Shown: positions 18,952 to 27,224 of the stretch, one piece after another | Layout: the number at the start of each line of letters is the position of its first letter | Position numbering within the stretch: the stretch's first letter is position 1 | Translations under genes and position numbers: made by a program | The notes under the pieces: model-generated | Databases searched by the model: none | Told to the model about the DNA's origin: nothing | What the model saw: only the letters and a program-made list of their open reading frames with translations | Assembly (NCBI GenBank): GCA_020024475.1 | Contig: JAHHTS010000020.1 | Span: 1-35,402, forward strand | Length of the DNA: 35,402 nucleotides | Direction: 5' to 3' | Source of the DNA: Oscillospiraceae bacterium | GTDB taxonomy: Bacteria > Bacillota > Clostridia > Oscillospirales > Ruminococcaceae

Positions 18952-19422
18952 ATGGGACTATTTGATAAAGTAAAAGGTGCTTTTGGTATTGATGACGAAG
19001 ATTACGAAGATGAAGAACTTGATGAGAACGAAGAGGAAGAAGTTGCATCTGAGAATACTTTTAAAGCAGATTTCACACAGAATGTTGTTAGTACACCAAT
19101 AAATACAGTGAGAAAAGAAAGAAATATTACAATGTCGTCTTCACCACGGCTTCAGGTTATTCTTGTAAAACCAGAACGATTTGAAGAGGCAAGTGATATA
19201 GCTGATCATCTTAATGATAAAAAAACTGTAGTTTTGAATCTTGAAGCAGCTAATAAAGAAACTGCAAGAAGACTTGTGGACTTTCTTTCAGGAGTTGCTT
19301 ATGCTAATCAAGGCGATGTACAGAAAATTGCCAGTTATACTTTTATAATAACACCTCGGAATGTTGATTTTTCAGGTATAAATGTACTCGATAGCATAGA
19401 TGGACAAGGGGATTTGTACTAA
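18952..19422 (+). CDS. sepF: Cell division protein SepF
   Basis: A membrane-associated FtsZ-binding protein that helps tether and align the Z ring. It has 156 residues. The amphipathic N-terminus MGLFDKVKGAFG is the membrane anchor. A strongly acidic linker rich in Asp and Glu follows (about 15-35). The globular C-terminal domain (about 65-150) contains VVLNLEAANKETARRLVDFLSGVAYA, the dimer and FtsZ-contact region. The ribosome binding site is AGGAG before ATG 18952. Its neighbours yggS, ylmH and divIVA form the standard Gram-positive ylm cluster. The usual ylmG (YggT) gene between sepF and ylmH is missing here. Confidence 0.95.
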   Translation: MGLFDKVKGAFGIDDEDYEDEELDENEEEEVASENTFKADFTQNVVSTPINTVRKERNITMSSSPRLQVILVKPERFEEASDIADHLNDKKTVVLNLEAANKETARRLVDFLSGVAYANQGDVQKIASYTFIITPRNVDFSGINVLDSIDGQGDLY

Positions 19423-20193
19423 TTGAGAGGTTTTATACCACCACAAACACAGGATGAAATAGTATTTTGCAAAAAGGCGCTTACATTGTGTGAAAATAGT
19501 GAGAAGTTTAATATTAAAACTTTTTCTACTTTTTTAGATTTAAGACAAAAAGAATTATTTATATCCCAATTTAATAAATGTCACGGCATAATACTTGATT
19601 TTTATGCTGGCTTTGAGGGAGATAGTGAGCGTTGTATCGCTGGTGTTTGTAATGAGTTTGATAAAATCTATACATACGACTATCCTATAAGTATACTTTA
19701 TTCCAAAATAAATTGTGATGATAACATCACTCATCGAGATTTTCTTGGAGCAATTATGAACCTTATGATAAAACGAGAATATATTGGTGATATAATTGTT
19801 AAAAATGATGAATGTTTTATTACATGTCATAACTCTATGGCACCTATACTTATATCTGAATTAAAAAAAGTTAAACATAGCTTTGTAAATTTCGAATATT
19901 ACGATAAATCACTTTCATACGATAGGGAATTTTCTATTACTAAAAGTACAACAGTTGCATCTTTACGACTTGATGCTGTTGTAAGTGCTATTCTTAATAG
20001 TAGTCGAAGTACAGCAACAACTTTTATTAACCAAGGTCTTGTTTCAATAAACCACTTAGTTTCTAAAAGAACAGATTTTGAAATAATAGATGGTGATATA
20101 ATAAGCATACGAGGCAAAGGTAAATATAAACTTAATTTTGATGGTGGAAAGAGTCGTAAAGATAGATACTTTATAGCATATTCAAAATATTAG
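19423..20193 (+). CDS. ylmH: S4-domain RNA-binding protein YlmH
   Basis: A 256-residue YlmH-family protein. About the first 170 residues form the family-specific RNA-binding part. An S4 domain follows (about 182-245), recognised by LRLDAVVSAILNSSRSTATTFINQGLVSINH and the later GDIISIRGKGKYKL. Work in B. subtilis has linked YlmH to ribosome-associated quality control on stalled 50S subunits, and the gene is also a fixed neighbour of division genes. TTG 19423 starts immediately after the sepF stop. The probable ribosome binding site, AAGGGGA at 19405-19411, lies inside the end of sepF, so the two are likely translationally coupled. Confidence 0.9.
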   Translation: MRGFIPPQTQDEIVFCKKALTLCENSEKFNIKTFSTFLDLRQKELFISQFNKCHGIILDFYAGFEGDSERCIAGVCNEFDKIYTYDYPISILYSKINCDDNITHRDFLGAIMNLMIKREYIGDIIVKNDECFITCHNSMAPILISELKKVKHSFVNFEYYDKSLSYDREFSITKSTTVASLRLDAVVSAILNSSRSTATTFINQGLVSINHLVSKRTDFEIIDGDIISIRGKGKYKLNFDGGKSRKDRYFIAYSKY

Positions 20194-20206
20194 GAGGCAT
20201 ATAATA

Positions 20207-20812
20207 ATGTTTACAGCTGAAGAAATACGTAAAATTACTTTCGAAAAAGTCATGCGTGGATACAGACAAGAAGATGTAGAATCTTTTATTGAAAATATAG
20301 CTGATGAATTTGAAACTTTAGAAAAAGAAAAAAAAGATCTAGAAGAAAAACTTTATGTTTTAGCAGAAAAAGTTGAACAGTATAAATCAGAAGAAGAAAG
20401 TATAAAAACAACTTTGATTAACGCACAGCGTCTTGGCGAAAGTATCGTTGCTGATGCTAGAGTTAAAGCTGACGATGTGATAAGAGAAGCAACAATCAAA
20501 AAAAATGATATTATTTCTTCAGCTTATTCAGAAATTGAAGGAACTGATGAAATTATTCGCAAATTAAAAAAAGAAGTAAGTGATTTTAAACGTAATGTTC
20601 TTAGTCTTTATAAAACACATATTGAAATTCTAAGCAAAATTCCTGAAGAAAAACCAGAAATTGAAGAAATTTTAAATGAAGAAAAAGAATCAAAGGCTGA
20701 AGAAATATCAACTGAAACAGAAGTAGTAGATAACAGCACAACTAAAGAAATTTTGAAAGAATCTGAACCAGAAGAAAAATTTAAAAGCGTTTCTTCTCTT
20801 TTTGAAGAGTAA
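20207..20812 (+). CDS. divIVA: DivIVA-domain cell division/polarity protein
   Basis: A 201-residue coiled-coil protein of the DivIVA/GpsB family, which binds curved membrane at poles and septa and recruits partners. The N-terminal domain has FTAEEIRKITFEKVMRGYRQ followed by DVESFIENIADEFE, the conserved lipid-binding and start-of-coil region. A long Glu/Lys-rich coiled coil runs through about residues 30-150. The tail is acidic, low in complexity and ends with SSLFEE. The ribosome binding site is AGGAGG. It is the last gene of the yggS-sepF-ylmH-divIVA run, followed at once by a hairpin terminator. Length and position favour DivIVA over the shorter GpsB. Confidence 0.93.
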   Translation: MFTAEEIRKITFEKVMRGYRQEDVESFIENIADEFETLEKEKKDLEEKLYVLAEKVEQYKSEEESIKTTLINAQRLGESIVADARVKADDVIREATIKKNDIISSAYSEIEGTDEIIRKLKKEVSDFKRNVLSLYKTHIEILSKIPEEKPEIEEILNEEKESKAEEISTETEVVDNSTTKEILKESEPEEKFKSVSSLFEE

Positions 20813-20818
20813 TTTGTC

Positions 20819-20850
20819 TAAAAGATTAGCGCTTTTGCGCTAATCTTTTA
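20819..20850. terminator. Hairpin terminator after divIVA
   Basis: A perfect 14-base stem (20819-20832 with 20837-20850) closes a TTTT loop. The stem begins with TAAAAGATTAGCGC and ends in CTTTTA, so the T-run is part of the stem itself and the element could also act on the other strand. It separates the division cluster from lspA. Confidence 0.8.
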
Positions 20851-20881
20851 TAATTTATGTTAATATTTCAGGAGAAAACAT

Positions 20882-21346
20882 TTGATAATTAATATATTTA
20901 TTTCTATTGTATTTATTTTTCTTGATCAACTGAGTAAATTTATGGCAACTAAATATCTTATAAACAGAGATAGTGTTGTTATAATTCCCCACTTATTAGG
21001 CTTGAAGTATACTGAAAATACGGGAATGGCATTTAGTATGCTAAGTGGAAAAACAACTCTCCTCATAGTAATAACAGCTATCGCATTACTTACTATGGCA
21101 TATTTTATTTTTATAAAAACATTTGGGAATAGATTTGAAAATTTTTGTTTCCTTATGATTTTTTGTGGTGGTGTAGGAAATCTGATAGATAGAGTTTGTC
21201 GAGGATATGTTGTTGACTATTTTGAGTTTTTATTTATAGATTTTGCTATTTTTAATGTAGCTGATGTATATGTGTGCCTAGGAGTTGGTTTATATGCAAT
21301 CTATACTATTTATACAGAATTTTATTTAAAGGAAAAGAAAAAGTGA
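20882..21346 (+). CDS. lspA: Lipoprotein signal peptidase (signal peptidase II)
   Basis: A 154-residue aspartyl protease of the cytoplasmic membrane that removes signal peptides from prolipoproteins after lipidation. Four membrane segments are visible. The two catalytic aspartates are D103 in GNLIDR and D128 in FNVADVYV, and DQLSKF near the N-terminus and NTGMAFSML are further family motifs. Translation starts at TTG 20882 after AGGAG at 20870-20874. The gene follows a terminator, so a promoter is needed nearby, and an AT-rich TATAAT-like stretch overlaps the hairpin end at 20849-20854. It overlaps the rluD start by four bases (GTGA). Confidence 0.96.
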   Translation: MIINIFISIVFIFLDQLSKFMATKYLINRDSVVIIPHLLGLKYTENTGMAFSMLSGKTTLLIVITAIALLTMAYFIFIKTFGNRFENFCFLMIFCGGVGNLIDRVCRGYVVDYFEFLFIDFAIFNVADVYVCLGVGLYAIYTIYTEFYLKEKKK

Positions 21347-22257
21347 GTATTTTAAATTTTGTTGTAGATATAGAAGATGTAGGACAAAGATTAGACTCAT
21401 ATATATCTAAAAAAACAGATTTTTCGCGAAATTCTGTTCAGATACTTTTAGATGATAATTATATAAGTGTAAATTCTAAATTAGTAACAAAAAGTTACAA
21501 AATGAAATTGGGAGACGAAGTAAAAATTATTATTCCACCTCCAAAAGAAACACAGATTATTCCACAGAATATACCATTAGATATTTATTATGAAGATGAT
21601 GATTTATTGGTTGTAAACAAACCTAAAGGAATGGTTGTTCACCCAGCAAATGGCAATGAAGATGGTACGTTAGTGAATGCATTGATGTTCCATTGCAAAG
21701 ATAGTTTATCTGGAATAAATGGTGAAATTAGACCAGGAATAGTACATAGAATAGATAAAGATACTTCTGGATTGCTGGTTGTTGCAAAAAATGATTTTGC
21801 TCATGAGCATTTAGCTGAGCAATTCAGAATGCATTCTATAAATCGTATATATAATGCGATTGTTTATGGAAATGTCAAAGATGATGAAGGTGATATTAAT
21901 GCTCCTATAGGCAGACATAAAACTGATCGTAAAAAGTTCTGCGTTACAAATCAAAACTCAAAAAGTGCATTTACACATTATAAAGTTTTAGAAAGACTAA
22001 AAGGATATACTTTAATAGAAGCTAAATTAAAAACTGGTCGTACACATCAGATAAGAGTACATATGCAAAGCATAGGACACCCATTAGCTGGTGATCCGAT
22101 TTATGGGCCCAAAAATATTATAAAAGAACTTGATGGTCAAGCATTGCATGCCGGTGTAATAGGTTTTATCCATCCAGTTCAAAATAAATACATGGAGTTT
22201 TCTGCTCCATGGTGTGAGCAATTTGAAAAATTTTATAAAAAAGTGAAAATAAAGTAG
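21343..22257 (+). CDS. rluD: 23S rRNA pseudouridine synthase, RluD type
   Basis: A 304-residue RluA-family enzyme that is probably responsible for pseudouridines near helix 69 of 23S rRNA, as RluD does. An N-terminal S4 domain (about 14-60) precedes the catalytic domain, with VHRIDKDTSGLLVVAKN containing the catalytic aspartate, then GRTHQIRVHM and PLAGDPIYG. I chose GTG 21343 because it overlaps the lspA stop, has AAAGGAAAA upstream and begins the conserved protein. The longer frame from 21274 would read through the lspA coding region. The lspA-rluD order is conserved across Bacillota (lspA-ylyB in B. subtilis). Confidence 0.93.
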   Translation: MSILNFVVDIEDVGQRLDSYISKKTDFSRNSVQILLDDNYISVNSKLVTKSYKMKLGDEVKIIIPPPKETQIIPQNIPLDIYYEDDDLLVVNKPKGMVVHPANGNEDGTLVNALMFHCKDSLSGINGEIRPGIVHRIDKDTSGLLVVAKNDFAHEHLAEQFRMHSINRIYNAIVYGNVKDDEGDINAPIGRHKTDRKKFCVTNQNSKSAFTHYKVLERLKGYTLIEAKLKTGRTHQIRVHMQSIGHPLAGDPIYGPKNIIKELDGQALHAGVIGFIHPVQNKYMEFSAPWCEQFEKFYKKVKIK

Positions 22258-22258
22258 T

Positions 22259-23077
22259 ATGAGTAAAAAAATAGAAGATTTGCTTGTTATAAGTGATTTA
22301 GACAACACTTTGCTTACTGCCAAAAAAGGAATACCGTCATATAATCTTAAAATGATTAAAAAGTTTCAAAAACTTGGCGGAAGATTTACTATTGCTTCTG
22401 GAAGAAGCGTGGAATCTGTAAGTAAATATTTAGATAAAATAAAATTAAACGCTCCTGCCATTACATATAATGGTGGTGTGATTTATGATTTTGAAAATGG
22501 TAATATACTTTCTAGAGAAGTTTTACCAGAATCTTCGAAACAAATTTTGCAGATAATCTTAAATGAATTTCCTGATATAGGATGCGAAATTATGTGCGAC
22601 AATTTTAGAACTTATCTTGTTTCAGAGAATGACTATACATTTTGGCATTTGACTGATGAAAAACTTAGCTATATAGATGCACCAATCGAGCAAATACATA
22701 ATAATTGGATAAAAGTTTTATTTGCGGATAATAATTCAAAACTTATTCAACTCAAGAAATTTTGTGAAGACAATATCCATAATGATGAAATAGAGTTTGT
22801 TATGACAAATGATATTTATTTTGAGATGATGCCAAAAGGTGTAACCAAAGGTAACGCACTTAAGGATTTGTGCAAGTTGACTGGTACGCAATTAAGTAAT
22901 ACTATTGCTATAGGGGATTACTATAATGACATAGAAATTCTAAAAAATGCTGGTCTAAGCGTTTGTGTAGAAAATGCACCAGAAGATATTAAGAAATTTT
23001 GCCATATAACTGTTCCTTCGTGCCTAGATGGTGGAGTAGGACATTTATTGGCACAAATTATAGATTCATTTGTTTAA
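22259..23077 (+). CDS. Cof-type HAD-IIB phosphatase
   Basis: A 272-residue cytosolic haloacid dehalogenase-type hydrolase that probably removes phosphate from a small sugar-phosphate, flavin or cofactor-like substrate. Motif I is DLDNTLLT near the N-terminus, motif II is in FTIASGR, and motif III with the late Mg-binding acids is TKGNALK followed by GDYYNDIEILKNAG. The inserted cap between about residues 85 and 190 fits subclass IIB. The gene begins one base after the rluD stop with no clear ribosome binding site, so coupled translation is likely. Substrate range in this family is broad and cannot be predicted from sequence. Confidence 0.9.
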   Translation: MSKKIEDLLVISDLDNTLLTAKKGIPSYNLKMIKKFQKLGGRFTIASGRSVESVSKYLDKIKLNAPAITYNGGVIYDFENGNILSREVLPESSKQILQIILNEFPDIGCEIMCDNFRTYLVSENDYTFWHLTDEKLSYIDAPIEQIHNNWIKVLFADNNSKLIQLKKFCEDNIHNDEIEFVMTNDIYFEMMPKGVTKGNALKDLCKLTGTQLSNTIAIGDYYNDIEILKNAGLSVCVENAPEDIKKFCHITVPSCLDGGVGHLLAQIIDSFV

Positions 23078-23087
23078 GGAGGGTAAT

Positions 23088-23933
23088 ATGGACTCAAAAA
23101 TTAAACTTGCGCTTGAAAAACAAGCTAACGAAATTAGAAAAGATATCGTAACTGAAGTTTATAACGCAAAAAGTGGACATCCAGGTGGCTCATTGTCACT
23201 AGCAGATACTATAACATATCTGTATTTTTATAAAATGAATATTGATGCTAACGACCCCAAAAATCCTGATAGAGATAGATTTGTTCTATCAAAGGGTCAT
23301 ACTGCGCCAGCATTATACGCTTGTTTGGCCGAAAAAGGTTTTTTTGATAAATCTGAATTATTAAAGCTTAGAAAAGTGGGGTCAATGCTTCAGGGACACC
23401 CAGATATGAAGGGAACCCCAGGTATTGATATGTCAACTGGTTCGCTAGGTCAAGGTATATCTACCGCTGTTGGTATGGCATTAGGTGGCAAAATTTCAAA
23501 TAAAACATACACAGTTTATACTGTTTTAGGTGATGGAGAAATCCAAGAAGGACAAGTTTGGGAAGCTGCAATGTCAGCAGCACACTATAAACTGGATAAC
23601 CTTATTGCCATAGTTGATAATAATAATTTACAAATCGATGGTAAGGTTAGTGATGTTATGTCTGTATATCCTATTACAGATAAATTCCGAGCATTTGGAT
23701 GGAATGTTACAACTTGTGACGCTCATAATTTCGATAGTATTGATGAAGCGTTTGAAAAAACAAAGGAAAAAAATGGTAAACCATGGGTTATTGTTCAAAA
23801 ATCAATTAAAGGTAAAGGTGTTTCATTCATGGAGGATAATGCTTCATGGCATGGAAGTGCACCTAATGAAGAACAGTATTTAATAGCTATGAATGACCTT
23901 GAAAAAATCAGTATAGAATTGGAGGCTAAGTAA
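23088..23933 (+). CDS. Transketolase, N-terminal (TPP-binding) subunit
   Basis: The first half of a split transketolase, 281 residues. Together with the next gene it would transfer two-carbon ketol groups between sugar phosphates in the non-oxidative pentose phosphate pathway. It carries SGHPGGSLS, SKGHTAPALYA, the GHPD and TGSLGQGIS stretches, and the thiamine-pyrophosphate motif GDGEIQEGQVWEA ending in NNLQIDG. The start is ATG 23088, six bases after AGGAGGG at 23076-23082. An upstream in-frame start would read through this site. The stop is one base before the partner start. Split transketolases are common in Clostridia and archaea. Confidence 0.95.
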   Translation: MDSKIKLALEKQANEIRKDIVTEVYNAKSGHPGGSLSLADTITYLYFYKMNIDANDPKNPDRDRFVLSKGHTAPALYACLAEKGFFDKSELLKLRKVGSMLQGHPDMKGTPGIDMSTGSLGQGISTAVGMALGGKISNKTYTVYTVLGDGEIQEGQVWEAAMSAAHYKLDNLIAIVDNNNLQIDGKVSDVMSVYPITDKFRAFGWNVTTCDAHNFDSIDEAFEKTKEKNGKPWVIVQKSIKGKGVSFMEDNASWHGSAPNEEQYLIAMNDLEKISIELEAK

Positions 23934-23934
23934 A

Positions 23935-24867
23935 ATGTCAGACATAAAAATTGCAACTAGAGAAAGTTATGGCAATGCATTAGCCGAACTTGGAAAAGTT
24001 AATCCTAATGTGGTTGTTTTTGATGCTGATTTAGCAGGAGCAACTAAAACTGGAATATTTAAAAAAGCTTTTCCTGAAAGATTTTTCGATTGTGGTATAG
24101 CTGAATCTAACATGATTGGTATGGCAGCTGGTATTTCTACAACAGGTAAAATACCATTTGTTTCTTCATTTGCAATGTTTGCAGCAGGAAGAGCTTTTGA
24201 ACAGATAAGAAATAGTATAGGATATCCACATCTAAATGTAAAAATTGGAGCAACACATGCGGGTATTTCCGTAGGTGAAGATGGAGCAACACATCAGTGT
24301 AATGAAGATATTGCACTAATGAGAACAATTCCAGGCATGGTTATTATTAATCCATGTGATGATGTTGAGGCTAAACAGGCTGTTTTTGCTGCATCTGAAT
24401 ATAATGGTCCTGTCTATATGCGCTTCGGCCGTCTAGCAGTCCCAGTAGTTAATGATGACAAGTATAAATTTGAACTAGGTAAAGGAGTTACATTAAAAGA
24501 AGGTAACAATGTTACTCTTATAGCAACTGGTCTTATGGTTGCCCGCGCCCTTGAAGCTGCAAAAGTTCTTGAAGAAAAAGGAATAAGCACAAGAGTTATC
24601 AATATACATACAATAAAACCTATTGATAAAGATATTATTATTAAAGCAGCAAATGAAACAGATTTAATTGTTACTTGTGAGGAACATAATGTTATTGGTG
24701 GTTTATATAGTGCTGTAACCGAAGTTACATCGCAATATGCACCTTCTAAAGTTATTCCTGTAGCTGTTATGGATACATTTGGTAAATCTGGTAATGCATC
24801 AGAACTTCTTAATGTTTTTGGACTTAATGCTGATGGAATAATAAATAAAGTTTTAGAAAATATTTAA
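23935..24867 (+). CDS. Transketolase, C-terminal subunit
   Basis: The second half of the split transketolase, 310 residues, containing the pyrimidine-binding domain (about 1-165) and the C-terminal domain. Visible features are TRESYGNALAEL, FDADLAGATKTG, FFDCGIAESNMIGMAAG with the conserved Glu that activates TPP, GISVGEDGATHQ, and VTCEEHNVIGGLYSAV in the C-terminal domain. The ribosome binding site GGAGGC lies inside the end of the previous gene. A DXPS-like function is unlikely because the N-terminal partner is transketolase-like and the combined length fits a split TKT. A terminator follows. Confidence 0.94.
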   Translation: MSDIKIATRESYGNALAELGKVNPNVVVFDADLAGATKTGIFKKAFPERFFDCGIAESNMIGMAAGISTTGKIPFVSSFAMFAAGRAFEQIRNSIGYPHLNVKIGATHAGISVGEDGATHQCNEDIALMRTIPGMVIINPCDDVEAKQAVFAASEYNGPVYMRFGRLAVPVVNDDKYKFELGKGVTLKEGNNVTLIATGLMVARALEAAKVLEEKGISTRVINIHTIKPIDKDIIIKAANETDLIVTCEEHNVIGGLYSAVTEVTSQYAPSKVIPVAVMDTFGKSGNASELLNVFGLNADGIINKVLENI

Positions 24868-24885
24868 TATTATAAATTTATAATT

Positions 24886-24920
24886 AAAATCAGCAAGTAT
24901 TTTAAATATTTGCTGATTTT
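24886..24920 (+). terminator. Intrinsic terminator after the transketolase genes
   Basis: AAAATCAGCAA (24886-24896) pairs with TTGCTGATTTT (24910-24920), with further weak pairs inside the loop, and the downstream arm ends in TTTT. It separates the transketolase genes from nfnA. Confidence 0.8.
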
Positions 24921-24946
24921 CTCAAATAAAAATAAAGGGGAAAAGT

Positions 24947-25774
24947 ATGTTTAAAATTATTGACAAAAAACAATTAAATCAGTCTACTTTTTCTATGACA
25001 ATTCAAGCTCCATTGGTATCTCAAAATATTATGCCTGGTCAATTTGTAATGATTATGACAGATGAGGATAGCGAAAGAATACCTTTAACTATAGCTGATT
25101 TTGATAAACAAAAAGGACAAGTAACAATAATTTTTCAAGCTATTGGTGCTTCAACAATAAAATTAAGTCGTAAAAATATAAATGAAGAAGTTGCTCATTT
25201 TGCTGGTCCATTAGGTTCTGCTACTGAGCTTGATGGTATTCAAAATGCTTGTGTTATAGGTGGTGGTGTGGGTTGTGCCATCGCTCTTCCACAAGCAAAA
25301 TGGCTTAAAAATCATGGAGCAAATGTAGATGTTATTGCTGGTTTTAGAAATAAAGATATTGTCATATTAGAAAATGAGTTGAAAGAAAACTCTACAAATT
25401 GTACTATATGTACCGATGATGGGTCTTATGGTTCAAAAGGTTTTGTTACTAATATCTTGAGAAAAAATATTGAGCATGGTAAAGAATATGATTGTGTAAT
25501 AGCAATAGGTCCTATACCTATGATGAAGGCTGTAAGTGATATAACTAAAGAATATGGAATAAAAACAATCGTAAGTCTTAATCCTATAATGATTGATGGC
25601 ACAGGAATGTGCGGTGGATGTCGTGTTACCGTAGGCGGAAAGATAAAATTTGCGTGTGTGGATGGTCCTGACTTTGATGGACATCTTGTAGATTTTAATG
25701 AACTTATGATAAGAAATAAAATGTATAGAAAAGAAGAGGAACATGCTTGTAGACTTTTGGGAGGTGCAAAATAA
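24947..25774 (+). CDS. nfnA: NfnA-like FAD/NAD and 2Fe-2S subunit
   Basis: A 275-residue ferredoxin reductase-like flavoprotein related to the electron-transfer subunit of dihydroorotate dehydrogenase. Paired with the next gene it fits the small subunit of NfnAB, which couples NADH, NADPH and ferredoxin by electron bifurcation. An FAD domain has IPLTIADFD, a pyridine-nucleotide domain has CVIGGGVGCA, and the C-terminal cluster site is GMCGGCR with C222, C225 and, after 11 residues, C237 in ACVDGPDFDG. Only three well-placed cysteines are seen. NfnA is known to use an aspartate as fourth ligand, and D217 just before C222 would suit. SudB or a glutamate synthase partner is an alternative name. 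The ribosome binding site is AGGGG. Confidence 0.85.
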   Translation: MFKIIDKKQLNQSTFSMTIQAPLVSQNIMPGQFVMIMTDEDSERIPLTIADFDKQKGQVTIIFQAIGASTIKLSRKNINEEVAHFAGPLGSATELDGIQNACVIGGGVGCAIALPQAKWLKNHGANVDVIAGFRNKDIVILENELKENSTNCTICTDDGSYGSKGFVTNILRKNIEHGKEYDCVIAIGPIPMMKAVSDITKEYGIKTIVSLNPIMIDGTGMCGGCRVTVGGKIKFACVDGPDFDGHLVDFNELMIRNKMYRKEEEHACRLLGGAK

Positions 25775-27153
25775 TGTACAACAAACAAGAATTTAAAACT
25801 CCGATGTCTCATCAAGCACCTAATTTAAGAAATACAAACTTTGAAGAGGTTAGCATTGGATATACTCTAGAAGAAGCAACAAATGAAGCTAATCGTTGCC
25901 TTAATTGCAAAAATAAACCTTGTATATCAGGATGTCCGGTAAATATTGATATTCCCGCTTTTATAGGATTGATTAAAGAAGGGAATATTGCAGCTGCGTA
26001 TAAAATGATAAAAGAAAAAAATTTTTTACCCGCTGTATCCGGTAGAGTTTGTCCACAAGAAAATCAATGTGAAAAGCATTGTGTACGAGGTGTAAAAGGT
26101 GAGAGTGTCGCCATTGGAAGACTAGAAAGATTTTGTGCAGATTGGGCTAGAGAAAATGGAATAGAAATTGAATCTGATGTTATTGAGGTTAAAGATAAAA
26201 AAGTAGGTATTATTGGTGCAGGACCAGCTGGCTTAACATGTGCCGGTGTTTTAGTGCGAGCAGGAATTAAAGTTGAAATATTTGAATCTCTTAATAGAGC
26301 TGGTGGTGTACTGAGTTATGGTATACCAGAATTCAGACTTCCTAAAGACATAGTTAGTTATGAAGTAGATAATCTAAAAAAACAAGGTGTAAAAATTCAT
26401 ACAGATGTTATAGTTGGCAAGACTGTTACAATATCACAACTTGAAAATATGGGATTTAATGCTTTCTTTATAGGAAGCGGTGCAGGCCTACCGTCTTTTA
26501 TGGGAATAGAAGGCGAAGGACTTGCCGGTGTTTTTTCTGCAAACGAATTTCTTACTAGAGCAAACCTTATGGAATGCTATAAAGATGAAAAAGATACTCC
26601 AAAACCAAATATAAAAAACGTTGTAGTTGTTGGTGGTGGAAATGTTGCAATGGATGCCGCAAGAGTTGCTAAGCGACTTGGAAGCGATGTAAGTATAGTT
26701 TATCGACGTGACATAGATCAAATGCCTGCAAGGAAAGAAGAAATTCTTCACGCACAAGAAGAAGGTATTAAGTTCCTTACATTAAACAATCCTAAAAAAA
26801 TTATTGGTGACGAGAACGGTTTTGTAAAGCAAATTGAATGCGTTAGAATGAAACTGACAGATCCAGATGAGTCAGGCAGATGCGGGGTGCAGCCTATAGA
26901 AAATAGTGAATATACTATTGATGTCGATGGAGTTATAATGGCTATTGGCACAAGTCCAAACCCTCTTTTAAAAAATAGTATTCAAGGTATAGAAGTTACT
27001 CGTCGTGGTGGTTTTGCAGTAGACGAAAAAATGAAAACAAGTATTAAAAATATTTGGGCAGGTGGAGATGCTGTTACTGGATCAGCTACAGTTATCGAAG
27101 CTATGGGAGCTGGCAAAAAAGCAGCAGAGTCCATTATAGAATATTTAAAATAA
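25774..27153 (+). CDS. nfnB: NfnB-like NADPH oxidoreductase (GltD/SudA family)
   Basis: A 459-residue iron-sulfur flavoprotein annotated in relatives as homotetrameric NADPH-dependent glutamate synthase or as the large subunit of NfnAB. The N-terminal domain has two 4Fe-4S cysteine groups, CLNCKNKPCISGCP and GRVCPQENQCEKHC. FAD binding follows at KVGIIGAGPAGLTCAG, and NADPH binding at NVVVVGGGNVAMDAARVA with YRRD. The C-terminus closes with IWAGGDAVTGSATVIEAMGAGKKAA. Its ATG shares one base with the nfnA stop (TAATG), so the two are produced together. No large glutamate synthase gene is present, which favours the NfnB reading. Confidence 0.87.
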   Translation: MYNKQEFKTPMSHQAPNLRNTNFEEVSIGYTLEEATNEANRCLNCKNKPCISGCPVNIDIPAFIGLIKEGNIAAAYKMIKEKNFLPAVSGRVCPQENQCEKHCVRGVKGESVAIGRLERFCADWARENGIEIESDVIEVKDKKVGIIGAGPAGLTCAGVLVRAGIKVEIFESLNRAGGVLSYGIPEFRLPKDIVSYEVDNLKKQGVKIHTDVIVGKTVTISQLENMGFNAFFIGSGAGLPSFMGIEGEGLAGVFSANEFLTRANLMECYKDEKDTPKPNIKNVVVVGGGNVAMDAARVAKRLGSDVSIVYRRDIDQMPARKEEILHAQEEGIKFLTLNNPKKIIGDENGFVKQIECVRMKLTDPDESGRCGVQPIENSEYTIDVDGVIMAIGTSPNPLLKNSIQGIEVTRRGGFAVDEKMKTSIKNIWAGGDAVTGSATVIEAMGAGKKAAESIIEYLK

Positions 27154-27162
27154 AATTATTGT

Positions 27163-27195
27163 AAGCCTTGCAGTTCTTAACTGCAAGGCTTTTTT
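27163..27195 (+). terminator. Intrinsic terminator after nfnB
   Basis: AAGCCTTGCAGTT (27163-27175) pairs perfectly with 27179-27191 around a three-base loop and runs into TTTTTT. This is a canonical Rho-independent terminator 10 bases after the nfnB stop. Confidence 0.93.
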
Positions 27196-27224
27196 CATAT
27201 ATTCTATAAAGGAGGCTCAATAAT

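Noticed and set aside
21274..21342. Longer rluD frame starting within lspA
   Set aside because: The extra 23 residues come from another frame of the lspA coding sequence. GTG 21343 has a ribosome binding site and the conserved start.
25426..25815. Minus-strand 129-codon frame across the nfnA/nfnB junction
   Set aside because: It is antisense to two conserved genes and has no family resemblance.
27170..27204. Sigma-E-like promoter (CATATATT) before the M23 gene
   Set aside because: The -10-like match is partial, the -35 region falls in the nfnB terminator and does not match, and such strings are frequent in this AT-rich DNA.
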